Source: Lachnospiraceae bacterium
GTDB lineage: Bacteria; Bacillota; Clostridia; Lachnospirales; Lachnospiraceae
Direction: 5' to 3'
NCBI GenBank assembly: GCA_017470935.1
Contig: JAFUXG010000052.1
Location: 1-64,000, forward strand
Length of the DNA stretch: 64,000 bases
Shown here: in pieces, positions 17,067 to 24,639 of the stretch
How positions within the stretch are numbered: the first letter of the stretch is position 1
How the letters are laid out: every line of letters starts with the position of its first letter
The notes under the pieces: generated by a model
Database searches by the model: none
The model's input: the letters and a program-made list of their open reading frames with translations, nothing else
What the model was told of the DNA's origin: nothing
Program-made: the position numbers and the translations under genes

Positions 17067-17711
17067 ATGCTTACAGCCAGACATTTAACAAAAGAATTTG
17101 AGATTGCGAATGAAAAAAGCGTGACAGTGCTTAGTGATATAAATATTGATATTCAGGTTGGCAGGCTTGTTATGATCAAGGGCAGATCCGGCTCCGGAAA
17201 GACTACGCTGCTTAATATTTTAAGTACCTTGGATGTACCCACAAAAGGTGATGTGTTTCTGGATGATAGGGCGTATTCCTCGTTAAGTGTTAAGGAGAAG
17301 GAGAAAATACGCAGACACGATATGGGTTTTGTGTTTCAATCGGTGGCGCTTGTTCCAATAATGACTGCATATGAAAATGTAGATTTCGGGCTTAGAACTG
17401 CGGGAGTGAAGGAGGATCGCGACCAAATAATAAGTGAAGCATTAGAAAGTGTTGGGCTTGCCGACAGGATGAAGCATATGCCTCGGGAAATGTCAGGGGG
17501 CGAACAGCAGAGGGTGGCCATAGCCAGAGCCTTTGCACACCGGCCTCGGATAATATTCGCGGATGAGCCAACGGGAGCCCTTGATACCGCAGGGGGAATA
17601 CGTGTGACATTGCTTTTTAAGGAGCTGATCGAACGGTACGGAACAACGGTTGTTATGACCACCCATGACATGGGTCTTATGGAGCTTGCGGACGTAATGT
17701 ATGAGCTGTAG
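17067..17711 (+). CDS. ABC transporter ATP-binding protein (LolD/MacB type), first
   Basis: A 214-residue nucleotide-binding subunit. Walker A GRSGSGKTT, Q-loop FVFQSVAL, signature MSGGEQQRVA, Walker B IIFADEPTGALD and switch His in MTTHD are all present. The ADEPTGALD wording is typical of the MacB/LolD/FtsE group that pairs with FtsX-type permeases. I chose the ATG at 17067, eight bases after GAGGT, over the one at 17061. It follows the permease gene by 84 bp and precedes a second ATPase gene, so the transporter may use a heterodimer of ATPases. Confidence 0.92.
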   Translation: MLTARHLTKEFEIANEKSVTVLSDINIDIQVGRLVMIKGRSGSGKTTLLNILSTLDVPTKGDVFLDDRAYSSLSVKEKEKIRRHDMGFVFQSVALVPIMTAYENVDFGLRTAGVKEDRDQIISEALESVGLADRMKHMPREMSGGEQQRVAIARAFAHRPRIIFADEPTGALDTAGGIRVTLLFKELIERYGTTVVMTTHDMGLMELADVMYEL

Positions 17712-17746
17712 GACAATTGCTGTTTAGTTAAGAACAGGAGGCAGAT

Positions 17747-18577
17747 ATGGAAAACATCATAAGGTGCGACAGTCTTGTGAAGATATATAAGACGGACGAT
17801 CTCGAGGTGATGGCGTTGCAGGGACTTGATCTGGAGATTGCCAAAGGGGAGCTGATGGCGATTGTGGGAAAGTCGGGAAGCGGCAAGTCAACACTTCTGA
17901 AAATCCTTGGCGGCTTGGAAAGACCAAGTGCAGGTAAGGTTATATATAATGATACGGCGTTAAATGAATTCTCAGAGCAGGAGCTTTTTGGCTACAGAAA
18001 TAATAATATCGGTTTTGTCTGGCAGAAAAGTTCTGATAATCTGCTTAAATATATTACTGCGTCTGAAAATGTTGCCATGCCCCTTATTTTTAAAGGAATT
18101 AAAGAGAAGGAACGCCGGGATAGGGCACATTTACTTTTAGATATGGTGGGACTGTCTGATAAATATGACAGCTATCCAAATCAACTATCCGGCGGTGAGC
18201 AGCAAAGAGTGGCTATAGCTGTTGCACTATCGGGAGAACCGGACATTCTTCTTATGGATGAGCCCACAGGAGCAGTGGACAGAAAGACATCTGAGGAGCT
18301 TCAGGATCTGTTTTGCAGGCTTAATAAGGAGAAAGGAATTACAATAATTATTGTTACTCATGATGTAAGCCTTGCAGAAAAGGTTGATAGGACAGTCATG
18401 ATATCGGACGGCAAGATAAGCTCAGAAAGACTTCTTGATGGAGAATATTCAGTTCTTGACAAGGCAGGCAGGGTAAGATTATCAAAGGAGCTTCGGGAAG
18501 CAGTGGGAATCAATTCCAACAGAGTCAAGCTTGAAATTGAAGGCGGCAAGCTTACTGTTGTGCCGTCTGAGGTGTGA
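17747..18577 (+). CDS. ABC transporter ATP-binding protein, second
   Basis: A 276-residue nucleotide-binding subunit with Walker A GKSGSGKST, Q-loop FVWQKSSDN, signature LSGGEQQRVA, Walker B ILLMDEPTGAVD and His switch IVTHD. It has about 45 extra C-terminal residues beyond the ATPase core (from SSERLLDGEYSVLD), which look like a small accessory domain. It lies 35 bp after the first ATPase gene, with AGGAGG before the start. The wording differs enough from the first ATPase to suggest an old duplication. Most likely both serve the 963-residue permease. Confidence 0.9.
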   Translation: MENIIRCDSLVKIYKTDDLEVMALQGLDLEIAKGELMAIVGKSGSGKSTLLKILGGLERPSAGKVIYNDTALNEFSEQELFGYRNNNIGFVWQKSSDNLLKYITASENVAMPLIFKGIKEKERRDRAHLLLDMVGLSDKYDSYPNQLSGGEQQRVAIAVALSGEPDILLMDEPTGAVDRKTSEELQDLFCRLNKEKGITIIIVTHDVSLAEKVDRTVMISDGKISSERLLDGEYSVLDKAGRVRLSKELREAVGINSNRVKLEIEGGKLTVVPSEV

Positions 18578-18675
18578 TGTGCGTATTATAAGTGTTTGAT
18601 GCCAGAAGGCACTAAAGTATTGATTATAATAATGTTTATTAATAATAAATTGTTCGTCAATATGTCTAACAAATG

Positions 18676-18701
18676 GAAACTATTTTTGTGCAATTAGTTT
18701 C
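18676..18701. promoter_or_regulatory. TetR operator candidate 1
   Basis: GAAACTA (18676-18682), twelve bases, then TAGTTTC (18695-18701). This perfect 7-bp inverted repeat ends directly before the -35 hexamer of the promoter at 18702. The same half-sites with the same 12-bp spacer recur at 18735-18760. Confidence 0.65.
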
Positions 18702-18730
18702 TTGTGGCATTTGATATAGTATGCTACAAT
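18702..18730 (+). promoter_or_regulatory. Promoter of the TetR gene
   Basis: TTGTGG at 18702-18707, a 17-bp spacer, and TACAAT at 18725-18730 preceded by TGC (extended -10). A start near 18737 would lie inside the second palindrome. Confidence 0.65.
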
Positions 18731-18734
18731 AACG

Positions 18735-18760
18735 GAAACTGAAATATTCAAAACAGTTTC
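18735..18760. promoter_or_regulatory. TetR operator candidate 2, alternatively a terminator
   Basis: GAAACTG (18735-18741), twelve bases, CAGTTTC (18754-18760); the arms extend to CGGAAACTG/CAGTTTCCG. It covers the predicted transcription start. Because TTTTTT follows at 18763, it could also terminate the ABC operon transcript; both roles are possible. Confidence 0.6.
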
Positions 18761-18884
18761 CGTTTTTTATATTTCAAGATTGTGCGTGAAGAAATGTTTT
18801 ATAAATGGCAATAAAATATATTATTGAAGAAGTTCATTAATACTGATGAAAAAAATTAACTGAATAGTAGAAAGGGGTGAAAGC

Positions 18885-19448
18885 TTGGAGCTTCAGGAAC
18901 AGATATTGGAGGAAACCCTTAAGATATTCAACAAAAAGGGCTTGAAGTTCACCATGGATGACATAGCCCATGACCTTGGCATAAGTAAAAAGACCATTTA
19001 TACGGTTTTCCAGACAAAGGAGCAGCTCTTTCTTACAATGGTGGATTACATCTTTGACGGCATCAAGGAGAGCGAGCAGCAGGTTATGGAGCATAATGGC
19101 CTGGATGTGATATCAAAGATCAGAAGCATATTCAAGGTAATGCCGGAAAGATACAGAGAGATAGATTTCAGACAGCTTTATCAGCTGAAGGACAAATATC
19201 CTAAGATATATAAGAAGGTTGAGAAACGGCTTGAGACCGGCTGGGAGAATACCATAGCCTTGCTGGAGCAGGGAATGGAACAGGGTGTCATAAGAAATGT
19301 GCATATTCCTATTGTGAAGATGATGCTGGAATCAACCTTGGAACAGTTTTTCCAGAGGGATGTGCTGGTGGCGAACCACATGACATATCAGGAGGCGCTT
19401 GACGAAGTGGTTGACATAATAATGGATGGAATCGTTGTTGCGGACTAA
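18885..19448 (+). CDS. TetR/AcrR family transcriptional regulator
   Basis: A 187-residue TetR-type repressor. The N-terminal helix-turn-helix reads FTMDDIAHDLGISKKTIYTVFQTKEQLF (key part DIAHDLGISKKTIYTVF, about residues 25-42), followed by an all-helical ligand-binding part with no recognisable ligand signature. It starts with TTG at 18885, preceded by AAAGGGG; no ATG in frame fits. Its promoter is flanked by two matched palindromes, which suggests autoregulation. Possible targets are the ABC exporter upstream, whose genes end 160 bp before the operators, or the GH2/transporter genes downstream. Confidence 0.9.
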   Translation: MELQEQILEETLKIFNKKGLKFTMDDIAHDLGISKKTIYTVFQTKEQLFLTMVDYIFDGIKESEQQVMEHNGLDVISKIRSIFKVMPERYREIDFRQLYQLKDKYPKIYKKVEKRLETGWENTIALLEQGMEQGVIRNVHIPIVKMMLESTLEQFFQRDVLVANHMTYQEALDEVVDIIMDGIVVAD

Positions 19449-19555
19449 AAATTAATAATCATTTAAACAAATAATGAGTATTATTTAGCAAAGAGAAGAT
19501 AAGAATTATTAAAGGGACATATAGTAAAAAAGAAATATGAAAAAGGAGAAGATGT

Positions 19556-22198
19556 ATGGGAAAAAGGATTTATCTTAATGAGGATTGGAAGTTTACAGAA
19601 GAATTTGATGATGCATTATTAAATGCAGATTATGATGTGAAGGGGATGGAGGATGTAAGACTTCCCCATACATGCAAGGAGCTTGCATATCACTATTTTG
19701 ATGAGCATGATTATCAGATGGTAAGTGGATACCGCCGGGTTATCAAAGCAGATAATGATTGGAAGGGGCAGGCAGTTCTGCTTACAATTGACGGAGCAGC
19801 TCATGACAGTGAGGTATTCTTAAATGGGGATAAGATCGGAGAGCATCACTGCGGTTATACAGCATTTACAATGGATGTAAGTGATAAGCTTGAGTACGGA
19901 AGGGACAATATTCTGGTTGTCAAGGTGGACAGCCGTGAAAGTCTTAATGTACCGCCCTTTGGTTTTGTCATTGACTATATGACCTATGGCGGAATCTATC
20001 GTGATGTGTATATTGACGTGAAAAGTCCTGCTTACATTGAGGATGTTTTTGTATCCACAAAGCTTGCAGGCCAGGTGGTTGAATTTGGAGATGATCCTGC
20101 AAAGCCAACATGGCTGTGCGAGAAGTCTGCAACCATATCTGAGATTACCATCCACCACCCGGGAGATGCGTTTGGTGATGGTATAAGGAATTTAACTGCA
20201 GATAATAATTCAGATGAGAATTTGACCGAAGATAATATTTCATTTAATGAGATTGAAGATGATGGAAGGGACGAAGGCAAAGAAGAAGCAATTGAAGATA
20301 AAACAGACAGCAATAGCAAAGCATTAGCAGATGGCAGATATACAGTGAAACAATATATAAGGAAAAAGGGCGAGGAGGAATATCTGGAGCTTGAGAGCAG
20401 GGAGGATTCCAGGGTAGCCATAAGTGACGCAGGAAGTACTGATAACGGAAAAGTGGTCATACTTACATGCCACACAGGAAAGATTGAGCTCTGGGATGTG
20501 GAGCAGCCTTCGCTTTATGAGTTAAAGACAGAGCTTCTTGAGGACGATAAGATAATTGATGAGAAGGTCGTAACCTTTGGATACAGAAAGGCAGTATTTA
20601 AGAAGGATGGCTTCTATCTGAATGGAAGGAAGCTGAAGATCCGCGGACTTAACCGCCATCAGAGCTTCCCTTATGTGGGCTATGCAATGCCTAAGTCAAT
20701 GCAGGAGAGGGATGCGGATATCCTTAAGAATGAATTGGGAGTAAATGCTGTAAGAACCTCACATTATCCCCAGTCGCATTACTTCATGGACCGTTGTGAT
20801 GAGATAGGACTTCTGGTATTCACTGAATTCCCTGGATGGCAGCATATAGGTGATGAGCAGTGGAAGAGTCAGGCAGTAGACAATGTGGCTGATATGATAA
20901 AGCAGTATAGAAATCAAACATCTATCATTTTGTGGGGCGTACGTATTAACGAGTCTGTTGACGATCATGATTTCTATGAGAGAACCAATGCGGTTGCACA
21001 TGCATATGACCATACAAGACCCACAGGCGGAGTCCGCTGCTATAAGAAGGGAGATTTCCTGGAGGATGTATTTACCTACAATGATTTTCTTCACGATGGA
21101 AAGAGAAAGGGCTGTGATAGGAAGGCAGATGTTACCTCTGATGTGGAAAGACCATATCTTATAAGTGAGTTCAACGGACATATGTATCCTACTAAAGCCT
21201 TTGACTGGGAGGAGCACAGGGCACAGCATGCAATCCGTCATGCCAATGTGCTTGATGAGGTTGCTAAGCAGAGAGATATATCGGGGTGCTTTGGATGGTG
21301 CATGTTCGATTACAATACCCATAAGGATTTCGGAAGCGGCGACAGGATATGCTACCATGGAGTCATGGATATGTTCAGAAATCCCAAGATGGCTGCAGCA
21401 GTGTATTCAAGCCAGCAGGAGGAGACACCGGTGCTTGAGCTTTCGTCTTCAATGGATATAGGCGAGCATCCGGGCTGTAACAGAGGTGATACCTACATTT
21501 TCACTAATGCAGACAGCGTGAAAATGTATAAGAACGGTGAGTTTATCAAGGAATATACAACAGAGGATTCACCCTACAAATATCTTAAGCATGGACCGAT
21601 CCTTATTGATGATTTTATCGGTGATACCCTTGAGAAGGGCGAGAACATGGGACATCGCCAGGCAGAGGATGTCAAGGCATTATTAAATGAAGTGGCAAAG
21701 GTAGGCCTTTACGGACTTTCAAAGATGATGTATGCCAAAGCCGGAAAGCTTATGCTCATGTATCAGATGAAGATGGAGGATGCCGTTGCACTATACAACA
21801 AATATGTTGGTGACTGGGGCGGCGAATCAACGGTATATACCTTTGAGGCTGTCAAGGATGGAAATGTTGTTAAGACACTTACAAAGCAGCCCATGACTAA
21901 GATCGTTATAGATGCGGAGATTGACCATGATGTGCTTACAGAGGATATTACCTATGATGTGGCAGCAATAAGGATTACCGCAAAGGATGAGTTCGGTAAT
22001 ATACTTCCGTTCTTCAATGATCCTGTAACATTTACTGTGGACGGACCGGCAGAGCTTATCGGCCCTTCGGTTGTGGCACTTCAAGGTGGTATGGGCGGAA
22101 CTTATATTAAGACCACCGGCAAGGCAGGAGATGGAACACTTACCATCTCAGGAAGCCAGACGGAGGATGTGAAGATAACATTTAAGGTTGAGAAGTGA
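19556..22198 (+). CDS. Glycoside hydrolase family 2, probable beta-galactosidase
   Basis: An 880-residue intracellular enzyme without signal peptide. Order: sugar-binding jelly roll (residues 1-200), immunoglobulin-like domain (to about 355), TIM barrel (about 360-660), then extra beta domains. The barrel opens with LKIRGLNRHQSFPYVG. The acid/base is Glu466 in WGVRINES and the nucleophile Glu538 in ISEFNGH. A polar acidic insert of about 45 residues (215-260) splits the second domain, encoded by AT-rich DNA around 20190-20330. A GPH transporter gene follows, separated only by the DUF559 element, so uptake and cleavage of a beta-galactoside is the likely role; exact sugar unknown. Confidence 0.88.
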   Translation: MGKRIYLNEDWKFTEEFDDALLNADYDVKGMEDVRLPHTCKELAYHYFDEHDYQMVSGYRRVIKADNDWKGQAVLLTIDGAAHDSEVFLNGDKIGEHHCGYTAFTMDVSDKLEYGRDNILVVKVDSRESLNVPPFGFVIDYMTYGGIYRDVYIDVKSPAYIEDVFVSTKLAGQVVEFGDDPAKPTWLCEKSATISEITIHHPGDAFGDGIRNLTADNNSDENLTEDNISFNEIEDDGRDEGKEEAIEDKTDSNSKALADGRYTVKQYIRKKGEEEYLELESREDSRVAISDAGSTDNGKVVILTCHTGKIELWDVEQPSLYELKTELLEDDKIIDEKVVTFGYRKAVFKKDGFYLNGRKLKIRGLNRHQSFPYVGYAMPKSMQERDADILKNELGVNAVRTSHYPQSHYFMDRCDEIGLLVFTEFPGWQHIGDEQWKSQAVDNVADMIKQYRNQTSIILWGVRINESVDDHDFYERTNAVAHAYDHTRPTGGVRCYKKGDFLEDVFTYNDFLHDGKRKGCDRKADVTSDVERPYLISEFNGHMYPTKAFDWEEHRAQHAIRHANVLDEVAKQRDISGCFGWCMFDYNTHKDFGSGDRICYHGVMDMFRNPKMAAAVYSSQQEETPVLELSSSMDIGEHPGCNRGDTYIFTNADSVKMYKNGEFIKEYTTEDSPYKYLKHGPILIDDFIGDTLEKGENMGHRQAEDVKALLNEVAKVGLYGLSKMMYAKAGKLMLMYQMKMEDAVALYNKYVGDWGGESTVYTFEAVKDGNVVKTLTKQPMTKIVIDAEIDHDVLTEDITYDVAAIRITAKDEFGNILPFFNDPVTFTVDGPAELIGPSVVALQGGMGGTYIKTTGKAGDGTLTISGSQTEDVKITFKVEK

Positions 22199-22223
22199 GC
22201 ATGATTAAAGTATAAAGAAAATA

Positions 22224-22711
22224 TGCCTTCCCCTTGAGGGGAAGGTGTCACCGAAGGTGACGGATGAGGTGTATTATTGAATAATTATAATAATCCGGTA
22301 TTAAAAAAGAATGCACAAAATCTACGTAGGAACATGACAAAAGAAGAAAAGCATTTATGGTATGATTTTTTGAAAAATCTTGATGTAACAATAAATAGAC
22401 AGAAGGTAATAGGGAATTATATTCTTGATTTTTACTGTGCTAAATATAAAATTGCAATTGAACTTGATGGCTCACAACATTATGAAAAGGACGGTAAAGA
22501 TAAGGATATATTAAGAGATAAAACTTTAAAAGATATTGGAATAACAGTATTAAGATATTCAAATTATGAGATTAATCATGATTTTGAGGGTGTTTGTCAA
22601 GATATTTTACAACATATGAAATAAGCATATATTATTGATCTATATTGACAAGACACCTCATCCGTCAGCAAATCGTAGATTTGCTGACACCTTCCCCTCA
22701 AGGGGAAGGCA
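22224..22711. mobile_element. DUF559 nuclease element with hairpin-bearing terminal inverted repeats
   Basis: A 488-bp unit inserted between the GH2 and GPH transporter genes. Left end 22224-22271 (48 bp) and right end 22654-22711 (58 bp) are inverted copies. They share an outer 22-bp block forming a hairpin (CCTTCCCC/GGGGAAGG), then TGTCA, and an inner block TGACGGATGAGGTG. Between the last two, sequences differ (7 against 17 bases), yet each forms a hairpin: GTCACC/GGTGAC on the left, GTCAGCAAA/TTTGCTGAC on the right. The gene inside uses GAGGTG at the end of the left repeat as its ribosome binding site. ATA flanks both sides, a possible short target duplication. Confidence 0.75.
22277..22624 (+). 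CDS. DUF559 (Vsr-like) endonuclease-domain protein
   Basis: A 115-residue protein of the DUF559 family, a PD-(D/E)XK fold related to very short patch repair nucleases. Seen: RRNMTKEEKHLWYDFL at the start, RQKVIGNYILDFYCAKYKIAIELDGSQHY in the centre (catalytic Asp in LDFYC, then E-L-D in IELDGSQH), and TVLRYSNYEI near the end. Full family length. It starts with TTG at 22277, preceded by GAGGTG from the left terminal repeat. It is bracketed by long inverted repeats, so it may mobilise or process them; this is inference. Confidence 0.88.
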   Translation: MNNYNNPVLKKNAQNLRRNMTKEEKHLWYDFLKNLDVTINRQKVIGNYILDFYCAKYKIAIELDGSQHYEKDGKDKDILRDKTLKDIGITVLRYSNYEINHDFEGVCQDILQHMK

Positions 22712-22749
22712 ATAATAAGAAGGTATAAAAAGAAAGTGAGGAGATTACA

Positions 22750-24168
22750 ATGAAGTTAACGGGGAAGGAAAAAGTGTCCTACGGTCTTGGAGCGGTGGGA
22801 AAAGACATGGTGTATATGTTGTCTGCAAGCTACATTCTGTATTATTTTCAGGATGTGCTTGGAGTTAGTGCAGTGGCAATGGGTATCATACTTCTTGCCG
22901 CACGAATCTTTGATGCATTTAACGATCCCATCATGGGTATTGTGGTTGCTAAGACACACACAAGGTTCGGTAAGTTCAGACCTTGGCTTATGATTGGAAC
23001 TATAACCAATGCAGTTATACTGTTCGTTATGTTTGCTGCGCCTCCCACAATGGATTCCAAGGGACTTACGGCTTATGCAGCTGTGTTCTATATCCTTTGG
23101 GGCGTTACCTACACTATGATGGATATTCCGTACTGGTCAATGATCCCTGCATTTACAGAAGGAGGCAAGGAGCGTGAAGGTCTTACAACTCTTGCCCGTT
23201 CATGTGCAGGTGTAGGTTCGGCTTTAGTTACCATTTTCACCATGATCCTTGTTAATAAAATAGGTGGTGCGATCGCAGGAGCAGACGCCACAGCTAAGCA
23301 GATTGAGATTGCAGGTTTTAAATGGTTCGCACTTATCATTGCAGTACTGTTCGTAGTATTTATCACTATTACCTGTGTTAATATTAAGGAGAAATCAACA
23401 GTTGATATGGAATCTCCAAGCGTTGGTCAGATGTTCAAGGCACTCCTTTCCAATGATCAGGCTATGACAGTTGTTATAGCAATCGTGCTTATCAACACAT
23501 CAATCTATATTACCTCAAACCTTGTAATCTACTTCTTCAAATATGACTTTGGCGGTACAGGATGGTTCAACAGCTATACATTGTTCAATACATTTGGCGG
23601 TGGTATTCAGATTATCTCCATGATGTTATTCTATCCGCTGCTTAGAAAGAAATTAAGCAACAATAAGATATTCTATGTATGTCTTACCAGTGCCATCATT
23701 GGATATGCAGTGCTCCTTGGAATAGCATTTACAAGCATGAATTCAGTATATATCCTGTTCATTCCGGGCTTCTTCATCTTTGCAGCCAACGGTGTGTTAC
23801 AGGTGCTTACAACAGTATTTCTTGCCAACACAGTTGATTACGGACAGCTTAAGAACGGCAGGCGTGATGAGTCAGTAATTTTCTCAATGCAGACCTTTGT
23901 AGTTAAGCTGGCTTCCGGCGTGGCAGCATTTATCGCGTCACTTTGCTTACAGCTCAATAACCTGTCTAATGCAAATACAACCGAGGCAGACAAAACTGTG
24001 GACTTTGCAAAGAATGTTGCGGCAAGCGCCAAGACAGGACTTCGTATGACAATGACACTTGTTCCGATTGCCGGACTTTTCATTGCAATCCTGGTGTTTA
24101 AGAAGAAATTCATTCTCTCTGAGGAGAAGATGGAGGAGATCACAAGCCAGATCAAGAAGGCGGAGTAA
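22750..24168 (+). CDS. GPH-family sugar:cation symporter (MFS, MelB-like)
   Basis: A 472-residue membrane protein with about twelve helices, of the glycoside-pentoside-hexuronide:cation symporter group. Family marks: YGLGAVGKDMVYMLSASYILYY near the N-terminus (in parts), RIFDAFNDPIMGIVVAKTHTRFGKFRPW around residues 55-80 with the cation-site DAFNDP and loop RFGKFRPW, and DIPYWSMIPA. It follows the GH2 gene, so it probably imports a beta-galactoside or similar disaccharide. Start at 22750 follows GAGGAG. Confidence 0.92.
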   Translation: MKLTGKEKVSYGLGAVGKDMVYMLSASYILYYFQDVLGVSAVAMGIILLAARIFDAFNDPIMGIVVAKTHTRFGKFRPWLMIGTITNAVILFVMFAAPPTMDSKGLTAYAAVFYILWGVTYTMMDIPYWSMIPAFTEGGKEREGLTTLARSCAGVGSALVTIFTMILVNKIGGAIAGADATAKQIEIAGFKWFALIIAVLFVVFITITCVNIKEKSTVDMESPSVGQMFKALLSNDQAMTVVIAIVLINTSIYITSNLVIYFFKYDFGGTGWFNSYTLFNTFGGGIQIISMMLFYPLLRKKLSNNKIFYVCLTSAIIGYAVLLGIAFTSMNSVYILFIPGFFIFAANGVLQVLTTVFLANTVDYGQLKNGRRDESVIFSMQTFVVKLASGVAAFIASLCLQLNNLSNANTTEADKTVDFAKNVAASAKTGLRMTMTLVPIAGLFIAILVFKKKFILSEEKMEEITSQIKKAE

Positions 24169-24317
24169 ATTTGTTCAGAAACCTTGCCCTGAACAAGTAT
24201 GTATAGTGAAACAAGTTGCAAAACAAGCCGAATTGCGAGTCAGGGGCAAATAGTGTGATTTGTGACGGAAACTTGAGTTTGATATAATTAAGATCGAAAA
24301 TATAATAGACAGATGAT

Positions 24318-24383
24318 AAAAAAAGCCTGTATGGACATGGATGGCATGTGGAGTGTGCCATGCTTGCCTGTGTGGGCTTTTTT
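24318..24383 (+). terminator. Terminator after the GPH transporter gene
   Basis: AAAAAAAGCC and GGCTTTTTT form the base of a hairpin with an inner GGCATG/CATGC stem. The 470-bp gap (24169-24639) also has a TTGTTCAG/CTGAACAA inverted repeat (about 24171-24196), without a T-run, right after the stop codon. Confidence 0.8.
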
Positions 24384-24534
24384 GCTTGATGTAAGCATTT
24401 ATAAAATGTGTCTTCTTTTTTGGCTTGTACAAGTTTGGGACACAAAGACCAAAGTTTCCACTAAATGAAAATTCAAACTATTTTGATTGTTGACAGATAT
24501 ATCCGTGTGTGGGAAAATCATGTACATGAATGAT

Positions 24535-24563
24535 TTGACTTAGAAGTTAAAAAAATATAGTAT
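24535..24563 (+). promoter_or_regulatory. Promoter of the surface protein gene
   Basis: TTGACT (24535-24540), a 17-bp spacer, TAGTAT (24558-24563), about 75 bases before the start codon. Confidence 0.55.
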
Positions 24564-24639
24564 GATAAAAAGTACTTGTGATGCAATTATCTTAGATATC
24601 TGTAAAATATAAAACTTAAATATGTATTGGAGGATGGGT

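Noticed and set aside
24171..24196. Terminator right after the GPH transporter gene
   Set aside because: The TTGTTCAG/CTGAACAA hairpin has no T-run; a much better terminator lies at 24318-24383.
24059..24253. Overlapping 64-codon frame at the end of the transporter gene
   Set aside because: It is an out-of-frame shadow with skewed composition and no ribosome binding site.
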